Shown: positions 7,980 to 15,445, counted from the first letter of the stretch. The stretch is DNA of 25,717 nt from Collinsella aerofaciens (GCF_028209885.1 NZ_JAQLEM010000030.1:1-25717); one strand, 5' to 3'. Translations and numbers: made by a program. Notes: generated by a model not told the origin, from the sequence alone.

Positions 7980-8594
7980 ATGAGACTTGGATGCGTCATT
8001 ATGGCTTCGGGCGAGGGCAAGCGGTTTGGCTCTAACAAGATGCTTGCCGATATCTATGGCGAGCCGCTGATTGCCCGGGCCATCGATTCGGTTCCCCGGG
8101 GCTTTGACGTCGTGGTTTCGACGCGTTGGCCCGAGGTCGCTCAGATTTGCGAGGACAAGCATTGCCCGTGCGTTCTGCACGATGGCGAGCTGCGCAGCGA
8201 AAGCGTCCGTGCGGGCCTTTCGTGGGGAGTCGAACGCAACTGGAAAGGTTGCCTCTTTTTGCCGGGCGACCAGCCGCTTGTGAGCACGGACTCTTTTGAG
8301 GCCATGGTTCGCGCGTTTGACGAGCGTGGCCGCAAACATCCGGTGCGCTTGGCGTGCAACGGTGAGCCTTCGAGCCCGGTGCTCTTTCCGGCGGAACTAT
8401 TCGATGCACTCATGCGTCTTGAGGGCAAGGACGGCGGGGGCTCGATTCTCAAGGACCGTACCGACGTGGTGCTGGTCGAGGCGCGTGCCTACGAGCTGTG
8501 GGATGTCGATACCGCAGAGGGACAGCGACGCATAACGGAGCATATCGCGGCCTGCTCGTATTTTGATCGCGTGGCCAACTGTATTAATCAATAA
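7980..8594 (+). CDS. ygfJ: MocA-like molybdopterin nucleotidyltransferase (YgfJ type)
   Basis: The product is 204 residues, with a start set by GGGGAGG 7 nt before the ATG at 7980. The NTP-transferase signature is at the N-terminus: MASGEGKRFGSNKML (8-22), the GxGxRFGxxK loop. LFLPGDQPLVS near residue 90 carries the metal-binding Asp. Family members (MocA/YgfJ, about 190-200 aa) add CMP or GMP to molybdopterin, giving the dinucleotide cofactor of xanthine-dehydrogenase-type hydroxylases. The gene is 8 nt from hyuA and close to yqeC, yqeB and xdhC, all tied to the same hydroxylase class. Whether CTP or GTP is used cannot be read from the sequence. The first residues before 7980 in the same frame look non-coding. 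Confidence 0.87.
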   Translation: MRLGCVIMASGEGKRFGSNKMLADIYGEPLIARAIDSVPRGFDVVVSTRWPEVAQICEDKHCPCVLHDGELRSESVRAGLSWGVERNWKGCLFLPGDQPLVSTDSFEAMVRAFDERGRKHPVRLACNGEPSSPVLFPAELFDALMRLEGKDGGGSILKDRTDVVLVEARAYELWDVDTAEGQRRITEHIAACSYFDRVANCINQ

Positions 8595-8602
8595 GGAGCA
8601 AC

Positions 8603-9970
8603 ATGATCATCATCAAAAACGGCGCGCTCGTGACGCCCCAGGGGCTTCGCCGCGCCGATCTTGCCATGGAGGGCGACAAGATTGTGCGGATTGCCGCGGC
8701 GATTGAGCCGGCCGAGGGCGATACCGTCGAGGACGCCGCGGGCTGCTGGGTGTTTCCCGGCTTTATCGACGGCCACACGCACATGCAGTGCTGGACTGGC
8801 ATGGATTGGACAGCCGATAGCTTTGAAACCGGCACGCGTGCGGCTGCCTGCGGCGGTACGACGACCATCGTGGACTACGCGACGGCTGATCGCGGCGTGA
8901 CCATGCCCGATGCCTTGGCCGAGTGGCATCGCCGTGCCGACGGAACCTGCACGGCCAACTACGCCTTTCATATGGCACTCGCCGAGTGGAATGAACGCAA
9001 CCGCGCCGATCTTTCGGCTATGCGCGAGGCGGGCGTATCGTCGTTTAAGACCTACTTTGCCTACGATCATTTGCGCCTGGACGATGCCGAGACGCTCGAG
9101 GTGCTCGAGGAGCTCAAGCGTATTGGCGGCATACTGTGCGTGCATTGCGAGAACGGTACGCTGGTGAATGAGCTGCAGAAGCGCGTGTACGAGCAGGGGA
9201 TTCATGGGCCCGAGGGGCATGCGCTCAGCCGCCCGGACGTGTGTGAGGCCGAAGCCGTGAGCCGCCTGCTGTATCTGGCGCACCTGGCCGGCGACGCCCC
9301 AGTCAACGTGGTGCACCTTTCGACCAAGTTGGGGCTCGGGGCCATTCGTGCTGCCAAAGCGCGCGGGCAGAAGAATATCTATGTCGAGACCTGCCCCCAA
9401 TATCTGATGCTTGACGACACCTGCTATCTGGAGCAGGGCGAGGACGGCTTTGCGGGCGCCAAGTACGTGATGAGCCCGCCGCTGCGCCATGCCGGTGACC
9501 GTGCGGCACTGCGCGAGGCGCTTGTGGCCGGCGAGATCGATACGATTGCGACCGATCATTGCAGCTTTAACCTGCACGGGCAAAAGGACCGCGGGCGCGA
9601 CGATTTCCGCGCGATTCCCAACGGCGGGCCCGGCGTGGAGCATCGTCCCGTCGCGATTGCCACGAGCTTTGAGGGACAGCTGGGGCCCGAGGACCTCTGC
9701 CGCTTGATGAGCGAGAACCCGGCGCGCGTGTTTGGCATGTACCCGCGCAAGGGCTGTCTTGCCGAGGGTGCCGATGCCGACGTGTGCGTGTGGGATCCCA
9801 AGGCGCGCTGGACGATCAGTGCCGCGACGCAGCATCAGGCTGTGGACTACACGCCGCTCGAGGGTTTTGAGGCACATGGCCGCGCCAAGGCTGTGTTTGT
9901 GAACGGCGTGCTGGTGGCGCGCGATGGCGAGCCCACCGGAGCCCAACCCGGCCGCTACGTCCCCCGCTAA
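8603..9970 (+). CDS. hyuA: Cyclic amidohydrolase, hydantoinase/dihydropyrimidinase type
   Basis: This 455-residue member of the D-hydantoinase/dihydropyrimidinase family matches E. coli HyuA (YgeZ) in context and length (461). All metal ligands are visible: H58 and H60 in GFIDGHTHMQ, carbamylated lysine K149 in SSFKTYFAY, H181 in CVHCENG, H238 in NVVHLST and D318 in IATDHCSFN. The enzyme opens cyclic ureides at the amide bond in the cytosol. In this cluster it would open a hydantoin-like or dihydropyrimidine-like intermediate of purine breakdown, upstream of YgeY. AAGGAG lies 6 nt before the ATG, and the gene is 8 nt after ygfJ, so the two are co-transcribed. Codon use is less biased than in dpaL-ygeY-ygeW, in line with a separate transcript. 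Confidence 0.92.
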   Translation: MIIIKNGALVTPQGLRRADLAMEGDKIVRIAAAIEPAEGDTVEDAAGCWVFPGFIDGHTHMQCWTGMDWTADSFETGTRAAACGGTTTIVDYATADRGVTMPDALAEWHRRADGTCTANYAFHMALAEWNERNRADLSAMREAGVSSFKTYFAYDHLRLDDAETLEVLEELKRIGGILCVHCENGTLVNELQKRVYEQGIHGPEGHALSRPDVCEAEAVSRLLYLAHLAGDAPVNVVHLSTKLGLGAIRAAKARGQKNIYVETCPQYLMLDDTCYLEQGEDGFAGAKYVMSPPLRHAGDRAALREALVAGEIDTIATDHCSFNLHGQKDRGRDDFRAIPNGGPGVEHRPVAIATSFEGQLGPEDLCRLMSENPARVFGMYPRKGCLAEGADADVCVWDPKARWTISAATQHQAVDYTPLEGFEAHGRAKAVFVNGVLVARDGEPTGAQPGRYVPR

Positions 9971-9991
9971 CAGGAAGATCACCGGATTCCC

Positions 9992-10070
9992 CTCCGCAGT
10001 TGCGGTGAAATACGGACTGTTTGCGGCCGTTTGGCGGCCAAACAGTCCGTATTTCACCGCAACTGAGGAG
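9992..10070. repeat. Long palindromic repeat, copy 1
   Basis: Arms 9997-10022 and 10040-10065 are perfect 26-bp reverse complements (core GTTGCGGTGAAATACGGAC) around a 17-nt loop. Four more pairs extend outward past one mismatch to 9992 and 10070. The loop has its own small stem (GGCC/GGCC). It sits between the convergent genes hyuA and yqeC, where it could also stop transcription, though no T-run follows. A second copy lies at 12783-12849. Confidence 0.9.
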
Positions 10071-10080
10071 ATGGGGCCGG

Positions 10081-10815
10081 CTACTTGAGGCTGCTGGCGA
10101 CGACGGGGTGGTCGAGAGCTGCCTCGAAGCGGTCGGCCATCGTGGGGTCGCTGAGCGTGTCGACTTGGTTGAGCATGATGCGGGCATTGTTGAGGTTCAG
10201 CATCCGCAGCTCGGCATTGAGCACCTGGGCGACGCGCTCTGGGGTGGCAGTGTCGGTGAGCTCGCAGCCGCAACGCTCGCAAAAGAGCTCGGGGCGGTGG
10301 ACAACCTCGGCGACGGGTTTGCCCAGTCCCGAGGCGCCGACGACCCAGACAACGTTTGCCGTGGCGACGGGAATTACCGGCTCCCAGGCGGCATGCGCCT
10401 TGAGCGGGAGTCGCTTGCTACCGTCTGCCTCGGCCAACACATAGTCAAAGCGCTGTGCCAGCTCGCCGAGTGGCTCGGCGGGGGCGGAGAGCTTGCCTGT
10501 CTCCGGGTCCAAGATGCCTGCCTGGCAGATGCCTCCGCGTGCAAGCCCCGCGCAGGCCTCGCAGGTGCAGCCTGGGGCGTGTGGGGCACCTGGCTTCCAA
10601 GGCGCGGCGTCCAGGCGACGATTCGACCCGTCCCATGGCACGCCGGCAACGGGAAGCATATGCGTGGTGGTGCAGAGGAGCACGCGGCCGCCAGCGCGCA
10701 TGAGCTCAAGACCCAGCGTTTTGAGCAACGTCGACTTGCCGCCGCTGCCGATAATCGCGGTAATGCCCGGCTCGATCCTGAGCGCCGAGGCAAGATTGCC
10801 GCTAACCGTTTCCAT
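10081..10815 (-). CDS. yqeC: YqeC, selenium-dependent hydroxylase accessory protein
   Basis: This 244-residue P-loop protein is YqeC, found with selenium-dependent molybdenum hydroxylases in many genomes. The Walker A motif GSGGKST is at residues 23-29, THML (51-54) follows the next strand, and the family signature is LAEADGSKRLPLKAHAAWEP (128-147). NQVD (near 219) looks like an NKxD-type base-recognition element. Odd features are two cysteine clusters: C83, C85, C88 and C97, then C179, C182 and C184. These could bind a metal or handle selenium or sulfur. It is expected to use nucleotide hydrolysis in cofactor maturation, but no activity is established. The gene faces hyuA and is divergent from yqeB across 102 bp. 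The start is the ATG at 10813-10815. Confidence 0.88.
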   Translation of the reverse strand: METVSGNLASALRIEPGITAIIGSGGKSTLLKTLGLELMRAGGRVLLCTTTHMLPVAGVPWDGSNRRLDAAPWKPGAPHAPGCTCEACAGLARGGICQAGILDPETGKLSAPAEPLGELAQRFDYVLAEADGSKRLPLKAHAAWEPVIPVATANVVWVVGASGLGKPVAEVVHRPELFCERCGCELTDTATPERVAQVLNAELRMLNLNNARIMLNQVDTLSDPTMADRFEAALDHPVVASSLK

Positions 10816-10917
10816 CTGTTCACCGCCGTATAATACTGTGATAATAAATAATCATCAGAGTAGCGGTCGAACCGCTTTTGCTCTGCTCAAACCGTAGCAT
10901 AGGGAGGTGCCCCGGGA
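10816..10917. promoter_or_regulatory. Divergent yqeC/yqeB promoter region
   Basis: This 102-bp AT-rich gap holds a perfect TATAAT at 10829-10834 on the plus strand, but only a poor -35 (CCGTTT) 17 nt before it. A hairpin, AGCGGT-CGA-ACCGCT followed by TTTT (about 10862-10880), lies between it and yqeB. It could act as an attenuator. The yqeB ribosome site GGGAGG lies at about 10901-10906. Confidence 0.35.
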
Positions 10918-11712
10918 ATGCTCGTTTATGTTCGCGGCGCCGGCGATATCGCCACGGGTGTCGCCGCTCGCTTGGTGCGCGCCGGCGTGTCGGTCGTTAT
11001 GGCCGATATCGCGGTTCCCACGTGCATCCGCCGCACAATCAGTTTTTGCGAGGCTATTCGCCTGGGCGAGGTCCAGGTCGAGGGCATTCGCGCTCGCTTG
11101 GCGCAGACGCCGGCAGAGGCGCTCGAGATTACCCAAGCGGGGGATGTTGCCGTCGTGGTGGACCCTCAGGCCAAGATGCTCGATGAGCTTAAACCCGCGG
11201 CTGTGGTCGACGCGATTCTGGCCAAGCGCAACCTGGGCACCACGCGCGACATGGCGCCTACCGTCATCGCCGTGGGGCCGGGCTTTACCGCGCCGGTCGA
11301 TTGCGACGCCGTGGTCGAGACCATGCGCGGGCATTTCCTGGGCCGTGTCATTACCCAGGGTTCGCCCCAACCCAACACGGGCGTGCCGGGCATTATCGCT
11401 GGCTATGGCAGAGAGCGCGTTATCCACAGCCCCGCCGCCGGCGTGTTTCGGTCCGACCGCGCGATCGGCGACATCGTGAGCGCCGGAGACGTGATTGGCT
11501 ACGCGGGCGATTCGCCCATGTGCACGCAGATCGATGGCTGTCTGCGCGGGCTTTTGGCGAACGGCGTGCAGGTGACTGAGGGCTTTAAATGCGCCGATGT
11601 CGATCCGCGCGGCGATGCCAGCTATATCAACTACATTTCGGACAAGGCGACGTCGGTCGGCGGCGGCGTGCTCGAGGCACTCGCTATGCTTACCGATATC
11701 TTTAGAGGATAG
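10918..11712 (+). CDS. yqeB: YqeB, selenium-dependent molybdenum hydroxylase system protein
   Basis: This 264-residue protein of the YqeB (EF2563-like) family is genomically linked to labile-selenium molybdenum hydroxylases. Its N-terminal Rossmann loop RGAGDIATGVAARL (6-19) suggests nucleotide or dinucleotide binding. SFCEAI and VEGI segments follow, a VAVGPGF stretch sits at about 120-127, and the family C-terminal block contains AAGVFRSD, IGDIVSAGDVIGY and DGCLRGLL. Its molecular role is not established. It is believed to help install selenium or mature the cofactor. The ATG has GGGAGGTG 11 nt upstream. xdhC starts 9 nt after the stop, so the two form an operon transcribed away from yqeC. 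Confidence 0.9.
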   Translation: MLVYVRGAGDIATGVAARLVRAGVSVVMADIAVPTCIRRTISFCEAIRLGEVQVEGIRARLAQTPAEALEITQAGDVAVVVDPQAKMLDELKPAAVVDAILAKRNLGTTRDMAPTVIAVGPGFTAPVDCDAVVETMRGHFLGRVITQGSPQPNTGVPGIIAGYGRERVIHSPAAGVFRSDRAIGDIVSAGDVIGYAGDSPMCTQIDGCLRGLLANGVQVTEGFKCADVDPRGDASYINYISDKATSVGGGVLEALAMLTDIFRG

Positions 11713-11721
11713 AAGGCGGCA

Positions 11722-12765
11722 ATGGAAAAGCTCGATGCTGTGAATGCGGCGCTTGTCGCCCTGCGTGCTGGCGAGACGTGCGAGCTCGTGGTCGTGGCCG
11801 GCACGGCGGGGTCGTCGCCGCGCGGCGTGGGCGCCTGGATGGCCGTCTTTGCCGACGGTAGCCAGGCGGGCACCATCGGCGGCGGCAAGATCGAGCTTTT
11901 TGCGCTGGACGAGGCGCGAGAGCTGCTGGCCGCGGGGCAATCGCGTCTGGTCCGCTACACCATGGGCGGCGAGAACTCCGATACCGGTATGATCTGCGGC
12001 GGAGCCATCTGCCTGTGCTATCTGCATCTGGATGCGATCCAGGCACCGTTGTTCCAGGAAATTGCCGACGTCTTGACGTATCGACGTATCGGCGACTTCG
12101 TCATCGACTTTGAACCGTTTATCGCGAGCGCGCTCGAGGGCGATGTGGCCGAGTACCATGGCGAGGAATCGCGCCGCACCATTGCGGGCTGCCCCGGGCT
12201 TTCGCTGGTGGAGGAGGGGAGTAAGGTCACCTACACCAACGCGGCCTCTGAGATTCCCGCGGCGCACATCGAGACGCTCTGCCCCGAGGGCCTGACCTAT
12301 ATCTTTGGCTGCGGCCACGTGGGCGCCGCGACGGCGCGGGTGCTTACGGCGGCGGGCTTTGCCGTCGTGGCGTGCGACGACCGCCCCGGCACGCTGACCC
12401 CCGATTGGGTGCCCGGTGTCTACGACCGTCGTCTGGTCGACTACAAGAGCCTGAGCGAGCTGTGTCCCATCGGTCCGCGCGACTTGGTGGTCGTCGCCAC
12501 GGCGGGTCACAAGTCCGATATCGACGTGGTGATTCAGGCCATGCGCGCCAAGCCTGCCTACCTAGGCTGCCTGGGATCGCGTCGCAAGACGGCCTTTGTG
12601 CGCGCCCGCCTGGAGCAGGAGGGCTTTACGCAGGAGCAGATCGACGAGCTGCACCTGCCGATCGGCGTTGCCATTCAGGCCGAGGACCCCGAGGAGATTG
12701 CCATCTCCATCGCCGCCGAGATGATCCACCTGCGCCGCACCAAACTCGTCCCCCGCAAGCGCTAG
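11722..12765 (+). CDS. xdhC: XdhC/CoxI family molybdenum hydroxylase maturation protein
   Basis: This 347-residue XdhC-type protein binds molybdenum cofactor and delivers it, after sulfuration (or selenium insertion in related systems), to xanthine-dehydrogenase-class enzymes. The N-terminal XdhC_CoxI domain shows GTAGSSPRGVGAWM (27-40), GTIGGGKIE and the cysteine motif GMICGGAICLC. The C-terminal domain (from about residue 190) is a Rossmann fold with FGCGHVGAATARVL and a CDDRP turn, then the family motif YLGCLGSRRKTAF and an LHLPIGVAIQAEDPEEIAISIAAE-like end. GAAGGCGG lies just before the ATG. It is co-transcribed with yqeB. No molybdenum hydroxylase structural gene is in the window, so its client must be encoded elsewhere. 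Confidence 0.92.
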   Translation: MEKLDAVNAALVALRAGETCELVVVAGTAGSSPRGVGAWMAVFADGSQAGTIGGGKIELFALDEARELLAAGQSRLVRYTMGGENSDTGMICGGAICLCYLHLDAIQAPLFQEIADVLTYRRIGDFVIDFEPFIASALEGDVAEYHGEESRRTIAGCPGLSLVEEGSKVTYTNAASEIPAAHIETLCPEGLTYIFGCGHVGAATARVLTAAGFAVVACDDRPGTLTPDWVPGVYDRRLVDYKSLSELCPIGPRDLVVVATAGHKSDIDVVIQAMRAKPAYLGCLGSRRKTAFVRARLEQEGFTQEQIDELHLPIGVAIQAEDPEEIAISIAAEMIHLRRTKLVPRKR

Positions 12766-12782
12766 TCGCATCCTCATCAATA

Positions 12783-12849
12783 AGTTGCGGTGAAATACGG
12801 ATTGTTTAAGCCTGTTAGGTTGCCAAACAGTCCCTATTTCACCGCAACT
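12783..12849. repeat. Long palindromic repeat, copy 2
   Basis: Arms 12783-12807 and 12825-12849 pair in 23 Watson-Crick positions, plus one G-U and one mismatch, around a 17-nt loop. Arm sequence, arm length and loop length match copy 1 at 9997-10065. TTTTT follows a few bases later (12852-12856), so it could end xdhC transcripts. Confidence 0.88.
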
Positions 12850-12910
12850 GCTTTTTGGGACCCATTTGTGCGGGGGAGTTGTGGAGTTGTGCAGGCAGAC
12901 GAGGTTTTTC

Positions 12911-12939
12911 TGGAAATACACACCCAATGCGCGTATAGT
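12911..12939 (+). promoter_or_regulatory. Candidate promoter for the rplE operon
   Basis: TGGAAA (12911-12916) and TATAGT (12934-12939) are spaced by exactly 17 nt, giving a plausible sigma-70-type promoter after the palindromic repeat. Transcription would begin near 12946, leaving a leader of about 130 nt before rplE. The rest of the 311-nt gap (12766-13076) holds no gene, and no uL24 remnant was recognised. Confidence 0.5.
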
Positions 12940-13076
12940 ACCGATTGTTTTGTCGGCTCCTGCTGCGTCGAGTCCAAACCGCGAAATGCCATGAGCGGCG
13001 CGGATGCAGCCAGGAGGCACGAGGACAACCCATCGTGGCCACGCCCCGTGCTTAAAACCCCAAGAAGGAGTGAACA

Positions 13077-13634
13077 ATGGCAGAAGAGAAGTATGTGCCG
13101 CGTCTGAAGACCAAGTACAACAACGAGGTCAAGCAGCAGCTTCAGGACAAGTTCCAGTACGAGAACGTCATGATGATCCCCAAGTTTGAGAAGATCGTCG
13201 TGAACATGGGTGTCGGCGAGGCCGCTACCGATTCCAAGGCCATCGACGGTGCCGTGCGCGACCTGCGCGCCATCACCGGCCAGCAGCCGATGATCACCCG
13301 TGCCCGCAAGTCTATCGCTACCTTCCGCCTGCGCGCTGGTATGCCGATCGGCTGCAAGGTTACCCTGCGTGGCGACCGTATGTGGGAGTTCTTCGATCGT
13401 CTGACCTCCGTCGCAATCCCCCGTATCCGCGACTTCCGCGGCATCTCCGCCAAGAGCTTCGACGGCCGTGGTAACTTCTCCATGGGCGTCACCGAGCAGC
13501 TCATCTTCCCCGAGATCGACTTCGACTCCGTCGATCACCAGCGTGGTATGGACATCACTTTCGTGACCACCGCCAACACCGATGAGGAGGCCAAGGCCCT
13601 TCTGGACGCCTTCGGTTTCCCGTTCAAGAAATAG
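13077..13634 (+). CDS. rplE: 50S ribosomal protein L5 (uL5)
   Basis: This 185-residue protein binds 5S rRNA and forms part of the central protuberance of the large subunit. The uL5 signature is clear: [20 protein letters not shown] in the first 50 residues, then [38 protein letters not shown] and PRIRDFRG. The C-terminal [22 protein letters not shown] is typical. Length is normal (about 180). AGAAGGAG lies 7 nt before the ATG. It is the first ribosomal gene here. In most bacteria rplX (uL24) lies directly upstream, but here xdhC and a repeat take that place. Confidence 0.98.
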   Translation: MAEEKYVPRLKTKYNNEVKQQLQDKFQYENVMMIPKFEKIVVNMGVGEAATDSKAIDGAVRDLRAITGQQPMITRARKSIATFRLRAGMPIGCKVTLRGDRMWEFFDRLTSVAIPRIRDFRGISAKSFDGRGNFSMGVTEQLIFPEIDFDSVDHQRGMDITFVTTANTDEEAKALLDAFGFPFKK

Positions 13635-13649
13635 GTTCACCTGCCCTAT

Positions 13650-13679
13650 AAGCGCCGTTCCCACAAGGGGGCGGCGCTT
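13650..13679 (+). other. Stable hairpin between rplE and rpsN
   Basis: A 13-bp stem (13650-13662 with 13667-13679, two G-U pairs) with an ACAA loop starts 15 nt after the rplE stop. GCCC/GGGC and GTTC/GAAC can extend it outward. No T-run follows. It may act in mRNA processing or as a protein-binding site rather than as a terminator. Confidence 0.6.
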
Positions 13680-13713
13680 GGGGCGAACAATACTCTATGT
13701 GAGGAGGATATAA

Positions 13714-13899
13714 GTGGCTAAGACATCGATGATCGTCAAGTGCAATCGCAAGCAGAAGTTCTCTACTCGTGAGTACACGCGCTGCCAGCGCTGCGGCCGT
13801 CCGCACTCTGTGTACCGCAAGTTCGGCCTGTGCCGTGTCTGCTTCCGCGAGCTTGCACTCAAGGGCGAGCTTCCCGGCGTTAAGAAGGCCAGCTGGTAA
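13714..13899 (+). CDS. rpsN: 30S ribosomal protein S14, zinc type (uS14)
   Basis: This 61-residue short form of uS14 sits in the head of the small subunit. The zinc ligands C24, C27, C40 and C43 are all present (CQRCGRP and CRVCFRE), marking the C+ type (also called rpsZ). The C-terminus [13 protein letters not shown] is characteristic. The start is GTG at 13714, preceded by a strong GAGGAGG. Hairpins lie on both sides of the gene, at 13650-13679 and 13955-13977. Confidence 0.98.
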   Translation: MAKTSMIVKCNRKQKFSTREYTRCQRCGRPHSVYRKFGLCRVCFRELALKGELPGVKKASW

Positions 13900-13954
13900 G
13901 TCACTACCAGCGTTTCAAGCATCAGTTTGGAACAGGGAAAACGCGCTAAATAGG

Positions 13955-13977
13955 CTTTGCCGTTAAGGGCGGCGAAG
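13955..13977 (+). other. Hairpin between rpsN and rpsH
   Basis: CTTTGCCG (13955-13962) pairs with CGGCGAAG (13970-13977) over 8 positions, including one G-U, with a 7-nt loop. No T-run follows. It lies in a 119-nt gap, long for this operon. Confidence 0.45.
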
Positions 13978-14018
13978 AACCAAGAGCACGTGTTCATCAA
14001 GAACGAAGGAGAATCTGT

Positions 14019-14417
14019 ATGAACCTTACAGACCCGATCGCAGATATGCTTACGCGCATCCGTAACGCTAACTCTGTGAACAAGGCCACGGTCTCCATGC
14101 CGAGCAGCAAGAAGCTCGTCGAGATCGCTCGTGTTCTGCACGAGGAGGGCTACATCGAGGGCTACGATGTCGAGGACACCGTTCCCCAGAAGACTCTGCA
14201 CATCACGCTTAAGTATGGTCCCAAGAAGGCTAAGGTCATCAACGGCATCCGCCGCATTTCCAAGCCGGGCCTGCGTAAGTACACCGGCGTTGCCGACATG
14301 CCCCGCGTCCGCGGTGGCCTTGGTACCGCCATTATTTCCACCAGCCATGGCGTCATGACCGACCGCGATGCTCGCAAGCACAACGTCGGCGGCGAGATCA
14401 TCGCTTACGTCTGGTAA
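14019..14417 (+). CDS. rpsH: 30S ribosomal protein S8 (uS8)
   Basis: This 132-residue protein binds the central domain of 16S rRNA and helps assemble the platform. The N-terminus [15 protein letters not shown] is diagnostic. The C-terminal RNA-binding part has [20 protein letters not shown] followed by the [10 protein letters not shown] end. In E. coli S8 represses the spc operon by binding its own mRNA. Whether the hairpins near rplE and rpsN play that role here is unknown. GAAGGAGAA precedes the ATG. Confidence 0.98.
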   Translation: MNLTDPIADMLTRIRNANSVNKATVSMPSSKKLVEIARVLHEEGYIEGYDVEDTVPQKTLHITLKYGPKKAKVINGIRRISKPGLRKYTGVADMPRVRGGLGTAIISTSHGVMTDRDARKHNVGGEIIAYVW

Positions 14418-14450
14418 TTCGCTCGGTAGGTAGAAGGAAAGGAGATCACC

Positions 14451-14987
14451 GTGTCTCGTATCGGTAATAAGCCTGTCCAGATTCCCGCCGGAGTCGAAGT
14501 GGCAGTCAACGGCAACAACGTTGTCGTCAAGGGCCCCAAGGGCCAGCTCGAGCTCGATGTTTTTGAGAAGCTCACCATCAACGTCGAGGACAACGTCCTC
14601 ACCGTTTCCCGTCCCGACGACGAGCGTGAGACCCGTGCCCGCCACGGCCTCACCCGCGCCCTCATCCACAACATGGTTGTTGGCGTTTCCGAGGGCTTCG
14701 AGAAGAAGCTCGAGCTCGCCGGCGTCGGTTACCGCGTGCAGCAGAAGGGCAAGAACCTCGAGTTCTCCCTGGGCTTCTCGCACCCCGTGATCGTCGAGGC
14801 TCCCGAGGGCATCACCTTCGAGGTTCCCGACAACACCCACGTGAACGTCAAGGGTATCAACAAGCAGCAGGTCGGTCAGATCGCCGCTGAGATCCGCGGC
14901 CATCGTCCTCCCGAGCCTTACAAGGGCAAGGGTATCCACTATGTTGGCGAGCACATCCGCCGCAAGCTGGGTAAGGCCGCCAAGTAG
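14451..14987 (+). CDS. rplF: 50S ribosomal protein L6 (uL6)
   Basis: This 178-residue uL6 has its two duplicated domains. The first begins [16 protein letters not shown], and the second carries [20 protein letters not shown]. The RNA-binding signature is [20 protein letters not shown] near the C-terminus. It binds 23S rRNA near the sarcin-ricin and factor-binding region. The start is GTG at 14451, with AAAGGAG 7 nt upstream. Length is normal. Confidence 0.98.
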   Translation: MSRIGNKPVQIPAGVEVAVNGNNVVVKGPKGQLELDVFEKLTINVEDNVLTVSRPDDERETRARHGLTRALIHNMVVGVSEGFEKKLELAGVGYRVQQKGKNLEFSLGFSHPVIVEAPEGITFEVPDNTHVNVKGINKQQVGQIAAEIRGHRPPEPYKGKGIHYVGEHIRRKLGKAAK

Positions 14988-15012
14988 TCGTAACCGACTC
15001 ACTCGCATAAGA

Positions 15013-15034
15013 CCAGCACCCCGTTAGGTGCTGG
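15013..15034 (+). other. Hairpin between rplF and rplR
   Basis: CCAGCACC (15013-15020) pairs perfectly with GGTGCTGG (15027-15034) around a 6-nt loop. A TTTTT run comes 11 nt later, too far for a normal terminator, just before the rplR ribosome site. Confidence 0.55.
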
Positions 15035-15062
15035 CAAGATCAACCTTTTTAGGAGTTTACGT

Positions 15063-15431
15063 ATGAACAAGCATAAGGCGAAGCTGGAAGGCCTCAAGCG
15101 TCGTCAGCGTCGTGTTCGCGGCAAGGTCTCGGGTACCGCCGAGCGTCCGCGTCTTCGCGTGACCCGTACTAACGCCAACATCTATGCCCAGATCATCGAC
15201 GACAGCAAGGGCTCCAGCCTGACGCTCGTCTCCGCCTCGACCCTCGAGGCCGAGTTCAAGGGCACCCACACCTCGAACAAGGAGGCTGCGGAGAAGGTCG
15301 GTCAGCTCGTTGGCAAGCGCGCCATCGAGGCCGGCATCACCAAGGTCGCCTTCGATCGCGGTGGCCGTATCTACCATGGCCGCGTTAAGGCCCTCGCCGA
15401 CGGTGCTCGTGCCGCCGGTCTCGAGTTCTAG
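15063..15431 (+). CDS. rplR: 50S ribosomal protein L18 (uL18)
   Basis: This 122-residue protein binds 5S rRNA with L5 and L25-type proteins in the central protuberance. The basic N-terminus ([20 protein letters not shown]) contacts RNA. The conserved [15 protein letters not shown] and [24 protein letters not shown] C-terminus complete the family pattern. AGGAG precedes the ATG. The stop is 14 nt before rpsE. Confidence 0.98.
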   Translation: MNKHKAKLEGLKRRQRRVRGKVSGTAERPRLRVTRTNANIYAQIIDDSKGSSLTLVSASTLEAEFKGTHTSNKEAAEKVGQLVGKRAIEAGITKVAFDRGGRIYHGRVKALADGARAAGLEF

Positions 15432-15445
15432 GAGGTATGTAGCAC

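Noticed and set aside
10023..10039. Copy 1 palindrome as a simple terminator of hyuA
   Set aside because: There is no T-run after the stem on the plus strand, and the near-identical second copy points to a repeat family. A termination side-role remains possible.
3620..12510. Long open frames antisense to dpaL, ygeY, ygeW, hyuA and xdhC
   Set aside because: These are mirror frames produced by high GC and strong codon bias opposite well-supported enzymes. Their Gly/Val/Ala/His-rich translations show no domain.
12790..13107. Small frame in the rplE leader, considered as a uL24 (rplX) remnant
   Set aside because: It begins inside the palindromic repeat and runs into rplE in another frame, and no uL24 motif is visible.
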